From positions 1 to 36,380 of the forward strand of contig JARGNI010000050.1 in assembly GCA_029213195.1 (NCBI GenBank): DNA of 36,380 bases, written 5' to 3'. The DNA comes from Verrucomicrobiales bacterium. GTDB lineage: Bacteria; Verrucomicrobiota; Verrucomicrobiia; Verrucomicrobiales; DEV007. The notes below the pieces were generated by a model that saw only the letters and a program-made list of their open reading frames with translations, made no database searches and had not been told where the DNA came from. This document shows positions 16,703-24,736 of the stretch, piece by piece. Every line of letters starts with the position of its first letter. The first letter of the stretch is position 1. The position numbers and the translations under genes are program-made.

Positions 16703-17397
16703 GTTCGCCCTACCGTATCCTCGTGGTCGAAGACGACCCAGCTCTGCTGCGAGGCATCTCCGATAATTTCCGGCACCATGGATTTCTCGTCGATGTAGCC
16801 GAGGATGGAGAGGTGGCCATTGATCGTGCCATTCAAGGATCCCCCGATCTTGTGGTCCTGGATGTGATGCTTCCAAAGGTGAACGGGTACGAAGTCTGTC
16901 GATATCTTCGCCAGGAGGGATTCCAGGCTCCGATCCTGTTCCTCACCGCAAAAGCGGAAGAACCGGACGTTCTGCTCGGTCTGGGCCTCGGAGGAGACGA
17001 CTACGTGGTGAAGCCTTTTCGGATCCGGGAGCTCATTGCGAGGATCGAAGCGATCCTGCGACGCTCGGTTTCCAACGAGTCGACTTCGTTCGAAAACCCT
17101 GCAATCGGGTCCTTCTCCTTCGATCGCGATGCTCGGAAACTTCGTCGGGAAGATGGGGAAACCGTGCCGCTGTCTCCCAAGGAGTATGACCTTCTCGATT
17201 TCTTTCTGCAGAATCGCGGGAAGGCTCTCAGCCGGGAGCAGATCATGCGGGAAGTCTGGGGTCTCCATTCCCAAGTGACCTTTCGGAGCATCGACCGATT
17301 CGTCACTCAGCTTCGAAAGATTATCGAAAATTCTCCGGGTGAACACATCGAAACCATTCGAGAGTATGGATATCGCTTGAGAGTGGGGCAAAAGTGA
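16699..17397 (+). CDS. OmpR/PhoB-family response regulator
   Basis: The 232-residue product has a receiver domain with acidic pocket VVEDD at residues 9-13, phospho-acceptor D55 in VVLDVMLP, a switch threonine in LFLTAK and K105 in VVKPF. A C-terminal winged helix of the Trans_reg_C type follows (LSPKEYDLLDFFLQN ... FVTQLRKIIE ... IREYGYRLRV). It is the DNA-binding partner of the overlapping histidine kinase. Target genes are not identifiable, although the nearby pseudopilin gene is a candidate. Confidence 0.95.
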   Translation: MSSPYRILVVEDDPALLRGISDNFRHHGFLVDVAEDGEVAIDRAIQGSPDLVVLDVMLPKVNGYEVCRYLRQEGFQAPILFLTAKAEEPDVLLGLGLGGDDYVVKPFRIRELIARIEAILRRSVSNESTSFENPAIGSFSFDRDARKLRREDGETVPLSPKEYDLLDFFLQNRGKALSREQIMREVWGLHSQVTFRSIDRFVTQLRKIIENSPGEHIETIREYGYRLRVGQK

Positions 17398-17483
17398 ATG
17401 ATTCCCCGTCGTGGATTTCCACTTGCGGCATGCCTCTTTTACCCCTTAATTGCCGCCCCTCGGAAAATCGAGAGAAAACTACT

Positions 17484-17801
17484 ATGGGTAAGCAGCACAA
17501 TAAGGTAGAAAAGCGACGCCGCCGTCTGAGCTATATGAAGCGCAAGAAAGAGGCGGTGAAGGCGCAGATTGCCCTGGGCAAGAGCTCGAAGAAGAAGGCG
17601 AAGGCACCTGCCAAGGTCGAGAAGGAAGCTCCTGCCGACGAGGAGGTAGTTGAAGCAACGGAGGCCGCAGAAGCTCCCAAGAAGAAGACCGCCAAGAAGA
17701 AGGCTGCAGCCAAGAAAAAGGCAGCCACCAAGAAGACAGCCAAGAAAAAGGCAGCGACCAAGAAAGCGGCTCCCAAGGCTGACGAAGAAAAAGAAGATTA
17801 A
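17484..17801 (+). CDS. Lysine/alanine-rich histone-H1-like basic protein
   Basis: The 105-residue product starts MGKQHNKVEKRRRR, has a short basic helical segment to about residue 35, then an acidic patch (APADEEVVEATEAAEA). It ends in a long tail of AAKKK/ATKK-type repeats at residues 66-100. This composition matches bacterial histone-H1-like and nucleoid-binding tails. Binding to DNA or RNA is inferred from charge only. ATG 17484 is preferred because the longer frame upstream overlaps the response regulator stop and looks non-coding. The repeats are low-complexity DNA (17690-17780) and prone to slippage in sequencing or replication. Confidence 0.8.
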   Translation: MGKQHNKVEKRRRRLSYMKRKKEAVKAQIALGKSSKKKAKAPAKVEKEAPADEEVVEATEAAEAPKKKTAKKKAAAKKKAATKKTAKKKAATKKAAPKADEEKED

Positions 17802-17815
17802 CCCGGCAGTCGGGA

Positions 17816-17834
17816 TTCCAGAGGAAATCTGGAA
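17816..17834 (+). other. Hairpin between the lysine-rich gene and the NYN nuclease gene
   Basis: TTCCAGA pairs with TCTGGAA around loop GGAAA. There is no T tract after it, so it is not a normal intrinsic terminator. It could be an mRNA processing or stabilising structure, or lie by chance in the 50-base gap. Confidence 0.3.
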
Positions 17835-17851
17835 CCTGATCTGGTTGAGAA

Positions 17852-18310
17852 ATGGCGGCCTCAGTGAGTCAATCACGGCCGTCATTTTTGTTGGTGGATG
17901 GTAACAACATCATCCACGCCTGGCCGGACCTTTTGGAACTCCACCAGAGGAAAAGGGGCACGGCTCATTCCGAGTTGATTCGTCGGATGGGGGACTACCA
18001 GAGCTTTACCGGGAAGAGAATCGTCATTGTTTTCGACGGGCGTGGTGCGGTGACCTCTGATGAACGTTCCGCAGAGGGCATCCAGATCTTCTATTCCAGT
18101 TCCTCCCACACGGCAGATGACATCATCGAACGGCTCGCTCTGAAGTATCTTCCGGAGTTCGATATCGAAGTGGCTACCGATGACCGGGCCGAGCAGGACA
18201 TCGTGATCGGTGCCGGTGGATCTGCCCTATCTTCCTTCCAGCTACGGGATGAATGGGAAAGGGCGGAACAGGATCGCGAGCGTTGGCTGTCCCGGCACCG
18301 GTCTCGCTGA
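17852..18310 (+). CDS. NYN-domain ribonuclease, YacP/Rae1 family
   Basis: The 152-residue product has the NYN (PIN-like) pattern. LLVDGNNIIHAWPDL near residue 13 gives the first catalytic aspartate, IVIVFDGRG near 58 the second, and SSSHTADDIIERLA near 83 and VATDDRAEQD near 108 complete the acidic site. Rae1 of Bacillus subtilis, the studied member, is an endoribonuclease acting at the ribosomal A site. The same activity here is an inference from family. The gene lies between the lysine-rich protein and a NUDIX gene. Confidence 0.88.
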   Translation: MAASVSQSRPSFLLVDGNNIIHAWPDLLELHQRKRGTAHSELIRRMGDYQSFTGKRIVIVFDGRGAVTSDERSAEGIQIFYSSSSHTADDIIERLALKYLPEFDIEVATDDRAEQDIVIGAGGSALSSFQLRDEWERAEQDRERWLSRHRSR

Positions 18311-18331
18311 ACTCCGATTCTTGATTTCTTT

Positions 18332-18883
18332 ATGATTCAGAACCCATTGCTTTCCCTCCTCGCTACCTATCGCGATCGATTTCCGGACGAACGCGATCGG
18401 GTGGATCAGTTCACGGATTTCGTTCGCCGCAATCCGGATTGTTTCGAACGAACACTGGAGGAGGGACATATTACGGGGTCTGGTTGGATCGTGGATTCAA
18501 GCGGCACTCGGACCCTTCTCACGCACCATCGCAAACTTGATCTCTGGTTGCAGCCCGGGGGGCACGCGGACGGGGAGAACGATGTTCTTTCCGTCGCGAT
18601 GAAGGAGTGCCTCGAAGAGACGGCCCTATCGGGGCTCGAACCTGTTTCGGAAGAGATCTTTGATCTCGATATCCACGGTATCCCGGCAAGAAAAACCGAG
18701 CCAGCTCACTTTCATTACGACGTGCGGTTTCTCTTTCAAAACCGGGGCGACGAAGACTACGTCGTCACGGAAGAATCCCACGATCTGGCCTGGGTCGAAA
18801 TGGATCGACTCGAAGACTACACGACCGAATGGTCGATGCGGAGGATGAGAGACAAGGTCGCAGGCTGGCTTGCGACCCTGTAG
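18332..18883 (+). CDS. NUDIX hydrolase
   Basis: The 183-residue product has LQPGGHADGENDVLSVAMKECLEETAL, a NUDIX box near residues 72-96 in which the usual REx2EExG reads KECLEETAL. The two glutamates that bind metal are kept, but the arginine and final glycine are not. The region after it (RKTEPAHFHYDVRFLF) is typical of this subgroup of NUDIX proteins. The substrate is unknown. It starts 21 bases after the NYN nuclease gene and may share its transcript. Confidence 0.85.
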   Translation: MIQNPLLSLLATYRDRFPDERDRVDQFTDFVRRNPDCFERTLEEGHITGSGWIVDSSGTRTLLTHHRKLDLWLQPGGHADGENDVLSVAMKECLEETALSGLEPVSEEIFDLDIHGIPARKTEPAHFHYDVRFLFQNRGDEDYVVTEESHDLAWVEMDRLEDYTTEWSMRRMRDKVAGWLATL

Positions 18884-18902
18884 GACCAGGAAGACGGCCT
18901 CT

Positions 18903-20219
18903 CTATTTTCTCACGGCGTAGAGAACGTCATCCGTCCGGATGTAGAGCGTCCCATTGGCGGGCACGATGGAGGCGCGAATGTTGACGCTCTGGCTCTCGC
19001 CAAAGGTCGTCGAGTGCAGCAATTCTCCTCCTTCCATTCCGGCACTGATGACGAAGATCTCTCCGAGGTGGCTCATGACATAGATCTTTCCGTCCACTCC
19101 GGTAGGGGAGGCTTCGAGTTTGACCTTTCCGTCGATTGCTTTGCTCCAGAGAACCTTTCCACTCGTCGGATGGATACAGGAGAGGAACTTGTTTCGACCG
19201 TTGAGAACGTAGAAGTATCCGTCGTAGAAGAGAGGTGTTGGCACGTCTGCCGTGACTTCCTTTCCTTCGCTCGTCCAGAGCAGGGAGGTGTCGGGGACGT
19301 TTCCATTCTTTCCGGCTTCGATCGCATAGATCGGGGCTCCCTTCGGTGCACAGACGAGGAGCGTGCCCTGCCCGTAGACGGGAGAAGGAACAAGGCGCCA
19401 GTGCCCGATTTTCTCAGGGTTGTAGGTTCCCCAACGCCAGAGTTCTTCGCCGGTTTCGAGGTCGTGCCCAGTGAGGCAATCACCACCGGAAATCACGAGC
19501 TCGGGGCGACCATTGTGAAGAATGGGAATCGGGGTGGAAAAGGCTTCGAGCGATTCCTTCACGGCATCGGAGGGACGAATGTGGGTCCACTTTGTCTTGC
19601 CTGTCTTCGGATCCATCGCGAGGAGATAGGATTCGATTCCGCTCTCCTTGGCTCCGCGACCGTTGACGGGTTCGTCTCTCTGCAACACCTGCAAGTAGAG
19701 CGTTCCTTCATGGAGTTGAGGAGAACTTGAGAAGGTCCACTGGAATGCGAACTCGCCGTAGTCGTCTTCGATGTTGCGATGCCAGAGTTGATTGCCTGCA
19801 AAGTCGTAGGCGGCGAGATCCCCTGCACCACTGAAGAAAAAGACGGTCTCGCCATCAGTGACGGGCGAGCTCCCGGAAAAGGTGCTCCGTTCATCGTGAC
19901 GCATTCCTTCGCCGAACTTCTTGGACCAGCGAATCTCTCCGGTCTTCGCATCGATGCAGATCCCCACGATTCCCTTCTTGGACTCGTCGATCGAGGTCAG
20001 GAATACGGAGTCCTCCCAGACGATGGGAGTCGAGGCTCCTTCGCCTGGAAGCTTGCTCTGCCAGGCGACGCCATCGGTCTTGGAAAAGACGGCAGGATAG
20101 TTCTTTTCCTGGGACGACCCGTTGAAATACGGCCCACGCCAGTTCGGCCAGTTTTCTCCAAGGAGAGGGCTGGCGAGAAAAAGAAGGGCGAGGCAGGTGG
20201 AGATCGAGGATGCTTTCAT
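18903..20219 (-). CDS. Secreted PQQ-like beta-propeller repeat protein
   Basis: The 438-residue product starts with a signal peptide (MKASSISTCLALLFLASPLLG), then WPNWRGPYFNGSS, the usual opening of planctomycete/verrucomicrobial PQQ-like propellers. Repeating blades follow, such as KTGEIRWSKKF, DLETGEELWRWGTYN and PTSGKVLWSKAI. It is probably periplasmic or extracytoplasmic. No quinoprotein dehydrogenase catalytic residues are recognised, so enzyme activity is doubtful and a binding or scaffold role is as likely. The frame is open 207 bases further upstream, but that part lacks a signal sequence and overlaps the divergent gene. Confidence 0.88.
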   Translation of the reverse strand: MKASSISTCLALLFLASPLLGENWPNWRGPYFNGSSQEKNYPAVFSKTDGVAWQSKLPGEGASTPIVWEDSVFLTSIDESKKGIVGICIDAKTGEIRWSKKFGEGMRHDERSTFSGSSPVTDGETVFFFSGAGDLAAYDFAGNQLWHRNIEDDYGEFAFQWTFSSSPQLHEGTLYLQVLQRDEPVNGRGAKESGIESYLLAMDPKTGKTKWTHIRPSDAVKESLEAFSTPIPILHNGRPELVISGGDCLTGHDLETGEELWRWGTYNPEKIGHWRLVPSPVYGQGTLLVCAPKGAPIYAIEAGKNGNVPDTSLLWTSEGKEVTADVPTPLFYDGYFYVLNGRNKFLSCIHPTSGKVLWSKAIDGKVKLEASPTGVDGKIYVMSHLGEIFVISAGMEGGELLHSTTFGESQSVNIRASIVPANGTLYIRTDDVLYAVRK

Positions 20220-20241
20220 GGCAGGGAGAAAATGACTCTGC

Positions 20242-20270
20242 AAATTTGGAAGACTGAAGTCGACTGTCAA
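20242..20270 (-). promoter_or_regulatory. Candidate promoter for the beta-propeller gene
   Basis: The minus strand has a perfect TTGACA (20270-20265), a 17-base spacer and a poor -10 (AAATTT, 20247-20242). A start near 20235 would give a very short leader. It supports ATG 20219 over the longer frame. The weak -10 keeps confidence low. Confidence 0.35.
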
Positions 20271-20320
20271 GAGCATGGAATGGCGTGGACAAGGATCTGC
20301 ATTTCCACCATCAATAAGCC

Positions 20321-20821
20321 ATGAAACATCTGCTACTGGCGAGACATGCCAAGTCGAGTTGGGATTTGAGTGGTCTTTCCGATCATGATCGTCCGCTGAA
20401 TGAGAGAGGGGAGCGCGATGTCCCACGGATGGGGCAGGCTTTGGCCCAAAGGGGCGTCAAGCCTGACCTGATTGTCAGCAGCACGGCCAACCGGGCCCTC
20501 ACCACTGCCGAAGGATTGGCGGGGGAATTCGGAATGGAGGGGGAGCGCTTGCGATCTTTTTCCGATCTCTACCTTGCGGCTCCGTCTTTGATTCTCCGGG
20601 TCATTCAGGGACTCGACGAATCGGAAGATTGTGTTCTTCTGGTCGGGCACAATCCAGGGATGCATGAGGCGGCCAGTCTCCTCGATACGGCTTCGTCCGT
20701 TTCCTCCTTTCCGACACTCGCCGTCGCCCGATTCGAGATCGATGTCGAGTTCTGGGGAGAAGTGGAGTGGGGGGCTGGATTTCTGGTCGAGTTATTGACC
20801 CCCAAGACGTTGGAAGAGTAG
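20321..20821 (+). CDS. sixA: SixA-type histidine phosphatase
   Basis: The 166-residue product is a small branch-1 histidine phosphatase. ARHAKSSWD at residues 7-15 holds the catalytic H9, LNERGERD follows, the second phosphate-pocket arginine is probably in STANRALTTAE, and LVGHNPG carries the second histidine. SixA of Escherichia coli removes phosphate from histidine on phosphotransfer proteins. Here the next genes downstream encode a phosphorelay, which makes a link attractive, but a terminator separates them. Activity on small phosphoesters cannot be excluded. Confidence 0.88.
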   Translation: MKHLLLARHAKSSWDLSGLSDHDRPLNERGERDVPRMGQALAQRGVKPDLIVSSTANRALTTAEGLAGEFGMEGERLRSFSDLYLAAPSLILRVIQGLDESEDCVLLVGHNPGMHEAASLLDTASSVSSFPTLAVARFEIDVEFWGEVEWGAGFLVELLTPKTLEE

Positions 20822-20832
20822 ACTATTCGTAT

Positions 20833-20864
20833 CAGTCGAGTCCCCGTTGGACTCGACTGTCTTT
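20833..20864 (+). terminator. Intrinsic terminator after sixA
   Basis: CAGTCGAGTCC pairs without mismatch with GGACTCGACTG around a 5-base loop, and TCTTT follows. It begins 12 bases after the sixA stop. The 11-bp perfect stem makes it convincing although the T tract is short. Confidence 0.8.
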
Positions 20865-20955
20865 CGCCGCATGCTGGATGGAGAGCCGCTTCTCCGTAGT
20901 GGATCCATTCAAGGAGGAGATGATGTTCTGTTAGGGTTTCTGTGGAATTCGAAGA

Positions 20956-20984
20956 TTGACTGACCTGTCGGATTTATGTAGTTT
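20956..20984 (+). promoter_or_regulatory. Candidate promoter for the first receiver-kinase gene
   Basis: TTGACT (20956-20961), a 17-base spacer and TAGTTT (20979-20984) lie between the sixA terminator and the receiver-kinase ATG at 21006. The -10 matches the consensus at only 3 of 6 positions. If this is the start point, the leader is about 15 bases and the ATG at 21063 could also be used. Confidence 0.35.
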
Positions 20985-21005
20985 CGGACCATCCTCCTGG
21001 CAGAA

Positions 21006-22334
21006 ATGCGGATTACGAAGTGGCGGTCGAGAGATCAATCGATCGGGCTCTTGGTGCGTTTAATGCAAATTGGGAGGATTGTGGAGGGAGAGCAAACATA
21101 CACTGCGACGGGTCCGATCTTGCCGGCTTCGCTGGGAAGATCGAAGACGGGGCGGAAGACTCTATCCGCTCTCTACGTCGAGGATGATCCTGCGTGGGTG
21201 AGGATTGTGGAAGAACAGCTCAACCCCAACGGGGGCAAACTCTTCCAGTTGACTTCGGTGACTTCGATCAAGGAAGCAAAAGCGGCGCTGAGGAAGGAAG
21301 GGCCGGATTTCGAGTTCGACGTCATTCTTCTCGATCTCAATCTTCCTGATTCAAGAGACTCGGAGAGTTTTGACCAGATCCAGCTCCATGCCGGTGATAT
21401 TCCCATTGTCATCTTGAGTGGAGAAGGAGATCCCAATGTGGCGATCGGTCTGGTCGAGAAAGGTGCCCAGGACTATCTCCTCAAGGATTTTGCTCACACG
21501 CCGGAAGTATTGGCTCGGTCCCTCTTTTCGGCGGTGGAGCGGGATCGCATACTCAAAGAGCGGAACGAGTTGCAGTCGCAATTGATCCAGGCGGAGAAAC
21601 TGGAATCTCTAGGCAGGATTGCGGCCGGCGTGGCTCACGAAGTGAAAAACCCTCTCGCGATCATCCAGATGGGAGTCGCCTTCCTGAAGTCCGAAATCGA
21701 ATCCGGGGACACCGAAACTCTCAAAAAGGTTTGTGATTCGGTCCAGGCCGCCTCGAATCGAGCCGTGGGAATCATTGGAGGAATGGTGGACTTTGCCCGC
21801 GACGACTCCGTCCAACTGGCACCCTCTGATTTGCGGGAAGTCGTGACTCGTTCGCTCGAGTTCCTGAATTATGAGATTCAAAGTGCGAAAGTCGACGTGG
21901 TTTCCGAGTTGCCGCAGGATTTGTCCCGGGTGCTTCTCGATAACTCGAAGATGCAACAGGTCGTCATGAACCTGGTGCGGAATTCGATTCAGGCGATGCA
22001 GGAAGGGGGTGGGAGCGAGTTGCGAATCTGTATCCGTTCCGAGCGACACGAGACCGCACGAAATTCGGCTGGGTTGAAGCGCTGGGTGGAAAAACGCGGT
22101 GCCGGGGAGGTCGTGACTCTCGAAATTCGAGATCATGGGCCCGGGATCCCGGAAGACCGACTGGCTCAGGTCTTCGAGCCTTTTTTTACCACGAAACCAA
22201 AAGGCAAGGGTGCCGGTCTCGGTCTATCCGTGGTTTTTCATATTGTGGAGCTGCACGGAGCCCTGATTCGAGTGGCCAATGCAGCGAATCCCGTCGGTTT
22301 GATCACGAGAATTCACTTTTTTGTTCCAGTCTGA
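21006..22334 (+). CDS. Cytosolic hybrid: receiver domain fused to histidine kinase (REC-HisKA-HATPase)
   Basis: The 442-residue product has no membrane helix. A receiver domain (about residues 53-180) has acidic pocket VEDD at 58-61, D110 in VILLDLNLP and K160 in YLLKD. A short coiled linker leads to HisKA with H211 in VAHEVKNPLAIIQ, and then HATPase_c with VMNLVRNSIQAM, RDHGPGIPEDR and KGAGLGLSVV. The N-terminal receiver probably switches kinase output. The first ~50 residues are not conserved-looking, so translation may start at ATG 21063. It ends 12 bases before a single-domain receiver gene, its likely phosphate partner. Confidence 0.92.
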   Translation: MRITKWRSRDQSIGLLVRLMQIGRIVEGEQTYTATGPILPASLGRSKTGRKTLSALYVEDDPAWVRIVEEQLNPNGGKLFQLTSVTSIKEAKAALRKEGPDFEFDVILLDLNLPDSRDSESFDQIQLHAGDIPIVILSGEGDPNVAIGLVEKGAQDYLLKDFAHTPEVLARSLFSAVERDRILKERNELQSQLIQAEKLESLGRIAAGVAHEVKNPLAIIQMGVAFLKSEIESGDTETLKKVCDSVQAASNRAVGIIGGMVDFARDDSVQLAPSDLREVVTRSLEFLNYEIQSAKVDVVSELPQDLSRVLLDNSKMQQVVMNLVRNSIQAMQEGGGSELRICIRSERHETARNSAGLKRWVEKRGAGEVVTLEIRDHGPGIPEDRLAQVFEPFFTTKPKGKGAGLGLSVVFHIVELHGALIRVANAANPVGLITRIHFFVPV

Positions 22335-22346
22335 TATCCTCTCCCT

Positions 22347-22733
22347 ATGAAAGCATCCCAAATACTGATCATCGACGATGACAAAGGTTTTGCTTCGATG
22401 ACGAAGCTTTTCCTCGAGAGCAAGGGGGAATTCGAGGTGGCCTGCGAATCCGATAGCCGACAGGCCTTGCAGAGCGCGAGGGAGCAGAAGCCTGATTTGA
22501 TTCTTCTCGACATCGTGATGCCGCATCTCGATGGCGGTGACGTGCACGCGATGCTTTCAGCAGATTCGATGCTGGGGAGAGTCCCCGTGATCTTTCTCAC
22601 CTCCATGGTATCCCAGGAGGACAATTCCGAGGATCCCTATGTTCGGAGTGGAGGGAATGTCATGCTACCCAAGACAACACCTCCCGATCAGTTGATGACC
22701 TGCATCCAGCAGAAAATCTCTGGTCAGATCTAG
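22347..22733 (+). CDS. Single-domain response regulator (receiver only)
   Basis: The 128-residue product is one receiver domain with acidic pocket IIDDDKG at residues 8-14, phospho-acceptor D55 in LILLDIVMP, a switch threonine in VIFLTSM and K109 in VMLPKT. It has no output domain, so it probably shuttles phosphate or docks to a target in the manner of CheY/Spo0F. It lies between two receiver-kinase genes, and its stop overlaps by 4 bases the stop of the second one on the other strand. Confidence 0.92.
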   Translation: MKASQILIIDDDKGFASMTKLFLESKGEFEVACESDSRQALQSAREQKPDLILLDIVMPHLDGGDVHAMLSADSMLGRVPVIFLTSMVSQEDNSEDPYVRSGGNVMLPKTTPPDQLMTCIQQKISGQI

Positions 22734-23941
22734 ACCTGGGTCTTCAGGCCTCCTTCGGTTTTCAAATAGATTTTTACGTGGACTCCGGTCTTCGGGTCGT
22801 TTCGGTTGGTGATCGAAATCTCTCCCTTGTGGAGTTCGATGATCTTGCGGACGATGGTCAGTCCCAGTCCTGTGCCGGTCCCGGTCGACCGGGTCGAAAA
22901 GAAAGGGTCAAAAATGGATTCCAGGTGTCGGTGGTCGATTCCCGAGCCGTTGTCTCGGATGCTCAGCACGGAAACGACCTCTCCCTTTCGCATTCGATTG
23001 CCGGATCGTCCACCCGGATGGACCAGGTCATTCTCGAGGGTGGTCTCGGAGGTTTCCAGGGTGATCTTCCGGTCGGTGTCAGGAGATCCCTGGAGAGATT
23101 GCAGGGCATTGTCGACCAACGAATCTACAACCTGTCGGAACTCGGCGATCGCGAGGAGAGTTTTTCGAGTCCCTGCTTCGGCTTTGATTTTCAGCTGTAC
23201 ATTGGCACCACGGCATTTTTGATCCAATCCTTTGCCCAGTTCGGAGATCCAGCCACTCAGATCGACCGGTTGAAGTTGAAGCTGTTGCTGATTCGCGGCC
23301 TGCATGAGACTGCGTATGATCACATCGGCTGACTCGACGGACTCTTCGAGGGTATCGATGATGAGATTGGCCGTTTCCTGCGACTCCTCGGGCAATTGCT
23401 CGAGGATCCCTCGGAGTCCCCCAACCGACATTTGGATCCGGCCGAGAGGATTGCGGATCTCGTGGGCCACTCCGGCTGCGAGAAAACCCACCGACTCGAT
23501 ACGAGCCGCGCTCATGAGTGCTTTCTGGGCCTCCTTGAGTTCGCGATGGGCTTTTCGAAGCCGGAGGTGGGTTTCGAGCCGGGCGACGAGTACGGAAAGA
23601 TTGAGTGGCTTGGTGACATAGTCGTTGGCACCGAGCGACAAAGCTCGCAGGACGTCGACGGTGCGGTCCTTCGCCGTCGTAATGATTACAGGCAGCTCAA
23701 TCGGGCTTCTGCGTTTGCGAATGCGTTCGAGGACTTCGTATCCATCGATCCCCGGCATCATGATATCGAGGAGGACGGCATCGTACGTGTCCTCGAGGGA
23801 TTGCCCATCCAGGGCGAGGGCACTCAGAGCGGCTTCGCCATCCGTGACCGTTTCGATGCGGAAGCCGACTTCCTCCAATTTCGTTCGAGACACGAGGAGG
23901 TTGACCTCTGAATCATCGACAACAAGGATTGTTCCCTCCAT
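22730..23941 (-). CDS. Cytosolic hybrid: receiver domain fused to histidine kinase (REC-HisKA-HATPase)
   Basis: The 403-residue product has the same architecture as the plus-strand hybrid. The receiver (residues 1-125) has D59 in AVLLDIMMPGIDGYEV and K111 in YVTKPLN. A coiled stretch (RLRKAHRELKEAQKALMSA) leads to HisKA with H160 in GVAHEIRNPLGRIQM, and to HATPase_c with VDSLVDNALQSL, RDNGSGIDHRH and TGTGLGLTIV. No membrane segment is visible. It points toward the single-domain receiver and the first hybrid, and lies 64 bases downstream of the FmdB-type gene on the same strand. Confidence 0.92.
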   Translation of the reverse strand: MEGTILVVDDSEVNLLVSRTKLEEVGFRIETVTDGEAALSALALDGQSLEDTYDAVLLDIMMPGIDGYEVLERIRKRRSPIELPVIITTAKDRTVDVLRALSLGANDYVTKPLNLSVLVARLETHLRLRKAHRELKEAQKALMSAARIESVGFLAAGVAHEIRNPLGRIQMSVGGLRGILEQLPEESQETANLIIDTLEESVESADVIIRSLMQAANQQQLQLQPVDLSGWISELGKGLDQKCRGANVQLKIKAEAGTRKTLLAIAEFRQVVDSLVDNALQSLQGSPDTDRKITLETSETTLENDLVHPGGRSGNRMRKGEVVSVLSIRDNGSGIDHRHLESIFDPFFSTRSTGTGTGLGLTIVRKIIELHKGEISITNRNDPKTGVHVKIYLKTEGGLKTQV

Positions 23942-24005
23942 TCCTCAGTGTGAGGATGAGGAAGCCGGAAGTCAATCCCAAGCGGTAAGGACTGAACCTC
24001 GGGAC

Positions 24006-24260
24006 CTACAGTTTTTCGTAGGTGCCTTCGTCCCTTTTTTCGAGGACGGTGAAGCCGGCGTTCTTGGCATCGGACACCGAGAGGGGTTTCGCGATTTTGG
24101 GAGAGGTGACCCCGCGGGAGATCAGCTTCTTGACGGGGCTTTTGCAAAGTGGGCAAGTCTCCATCGGAGGCCGAGTCACGGGTCTCCGGATTTCAAGACC
24201 CTTCTTGCAAATACGACAACCCTGCTCGGGATCGGCGCTGATGTACTCGTAGAGTGGCAT
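24006..24260 (-). CDS. FmdB-type zinc ribbon protein
   Basis: The 84-residue product starts MPLYEYISADPEQGCRICKKG and has two CxxC pairs, CRIC and CPLC, which form a putative zinc ribbon of the FmdB/regulatory CxxC_CxxC family. The C-terminal half (SPKIAKPLSVSDAKNAGF) is polar. Function is unknown for most members. The frame is open further upstream, but that part contains the rpsN terminator, so ATG 24260 is the real start. Confidence 0.82.
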   Translation of the reverse strand: MPLYEYISADPEQGCRICKKGLEIRRPVTRPPMETCPLCKSPVKKLISRGVTSPKIAKPLSVSDAKNAGFTVLEKRDEGTYEKL

Positions 24261-24322
24261 GGGAAAATATCCCCGCGAACAGATTCCTTTGCAAACTCGA
24301 ATCCGCGGGAAGCACTGGGTAC

Positions 24323-24353
24323 AAAAAAACGGAACCGTTCGAGGTTCCGTTTC
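24323..24353 (-). terminator. Intrinsic terminator after rpsN
   Basis: On the minus strand ACGGAACC pairs with GGTTCCGT around a 6-base loop, directly followed by seven T residues. It lies 30 bases after the rpsN stop and separates rpsN from the FmdB-type gene. Confidence 0.9.
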
Positions 24354-24382
24354 CAAGTCTGGGCGACCAGAGAGGGTAAGGG

Positions 24383-24652
24383 CTACCAGCTGGACTTGGT
24401 CACCCCGGGGATCATCCCGTGAGAGGCCAATTCGCGGAAGGTAATCCGGGACATCTTGAAACGGCGGAGGTATCCGCGGCGTCGACCGGTCACTTCGCAG
24501 CGATTGACGACACGAGTCGGGCTGGCGTCACGAGGAAGCATCGTCAGACCTTCATAGTCTTTCTCTGCTTTCAGCTTTGCACGGAGGTTCGCGTACTTCT
24601 TAACCGTACGTGCTTTGCGCTTGTTTCTGGAAATCCAACTCTTCTTCGCCAT
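24383..24652 (-). CDS. rpsN: 30S ribosomal protein S14 (zinc-free type)
   Basis: The 89-residue product is S14 of the small ribosomal subunit. The C-terminal signature reads [27 protein letters not shown]. Only one cysteine is present, so this is the longer form without the CxxC zinc site. The gene stands alone rather than in the large ribosomal protein operon, with its own terminator. A solitary zinc-free rpsN can be a second, zinc-independent copy under Zur control, but no Zur box is evident and this may be the only copy. Confidence 0.96.
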   Translation of the reverse strand: MAKKSWISRNKRKARTVKKYANLRAKLKAEKDYEGLTMLPRDASPTRVVNRCEVTGRRRGYLRRFKMSRITFRELASHGMIPGVTKSSW

Positions 24653-24661
24653 AGGGCGGGT

Positions 24662-24689
24662 AATCTATCCGTTCTGAGGAGAATTCAAG
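24662..24689 (-). promoter_or_regulatory. Candidate promoter for rpsN
   Basis: On the minus strand CTTGAA (24689-24684), a 16-base spacer and TAGATT (24667-24662) stand just before the rpsN ATG at 24652. The implied start point leaves almost no leader. The pattern is modest, and the region is shared with the divergent secreted-protein gene. Confidence 0.3.
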
Positions 24690-24736
24690 CGGAAACTGAG
24701 GGTTCCGGCTGGTATTTTGGACGTATTTGATGTGAA

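Noticed and set aside
18870-19730. 286-codon plus-strand open frame
   Set aside because: It is antisense to the beta-propeller gene, whose repeats and signal peptide are clear.
20911-20934. AAGGAGG followed by a 4-codon frame (Met-Met-Phe-Cys)
   Set aside because: The ribosome site is excellent, but the frame is too short to support. It lies between a terminator and a promoter candidate, so it may be chance.
24261-24356. Upstream extension of the FmdB-type protein
   Set aside because: It crosses the rpsN terminator hairpin, and FmdB proteins begin at MPLYEY.
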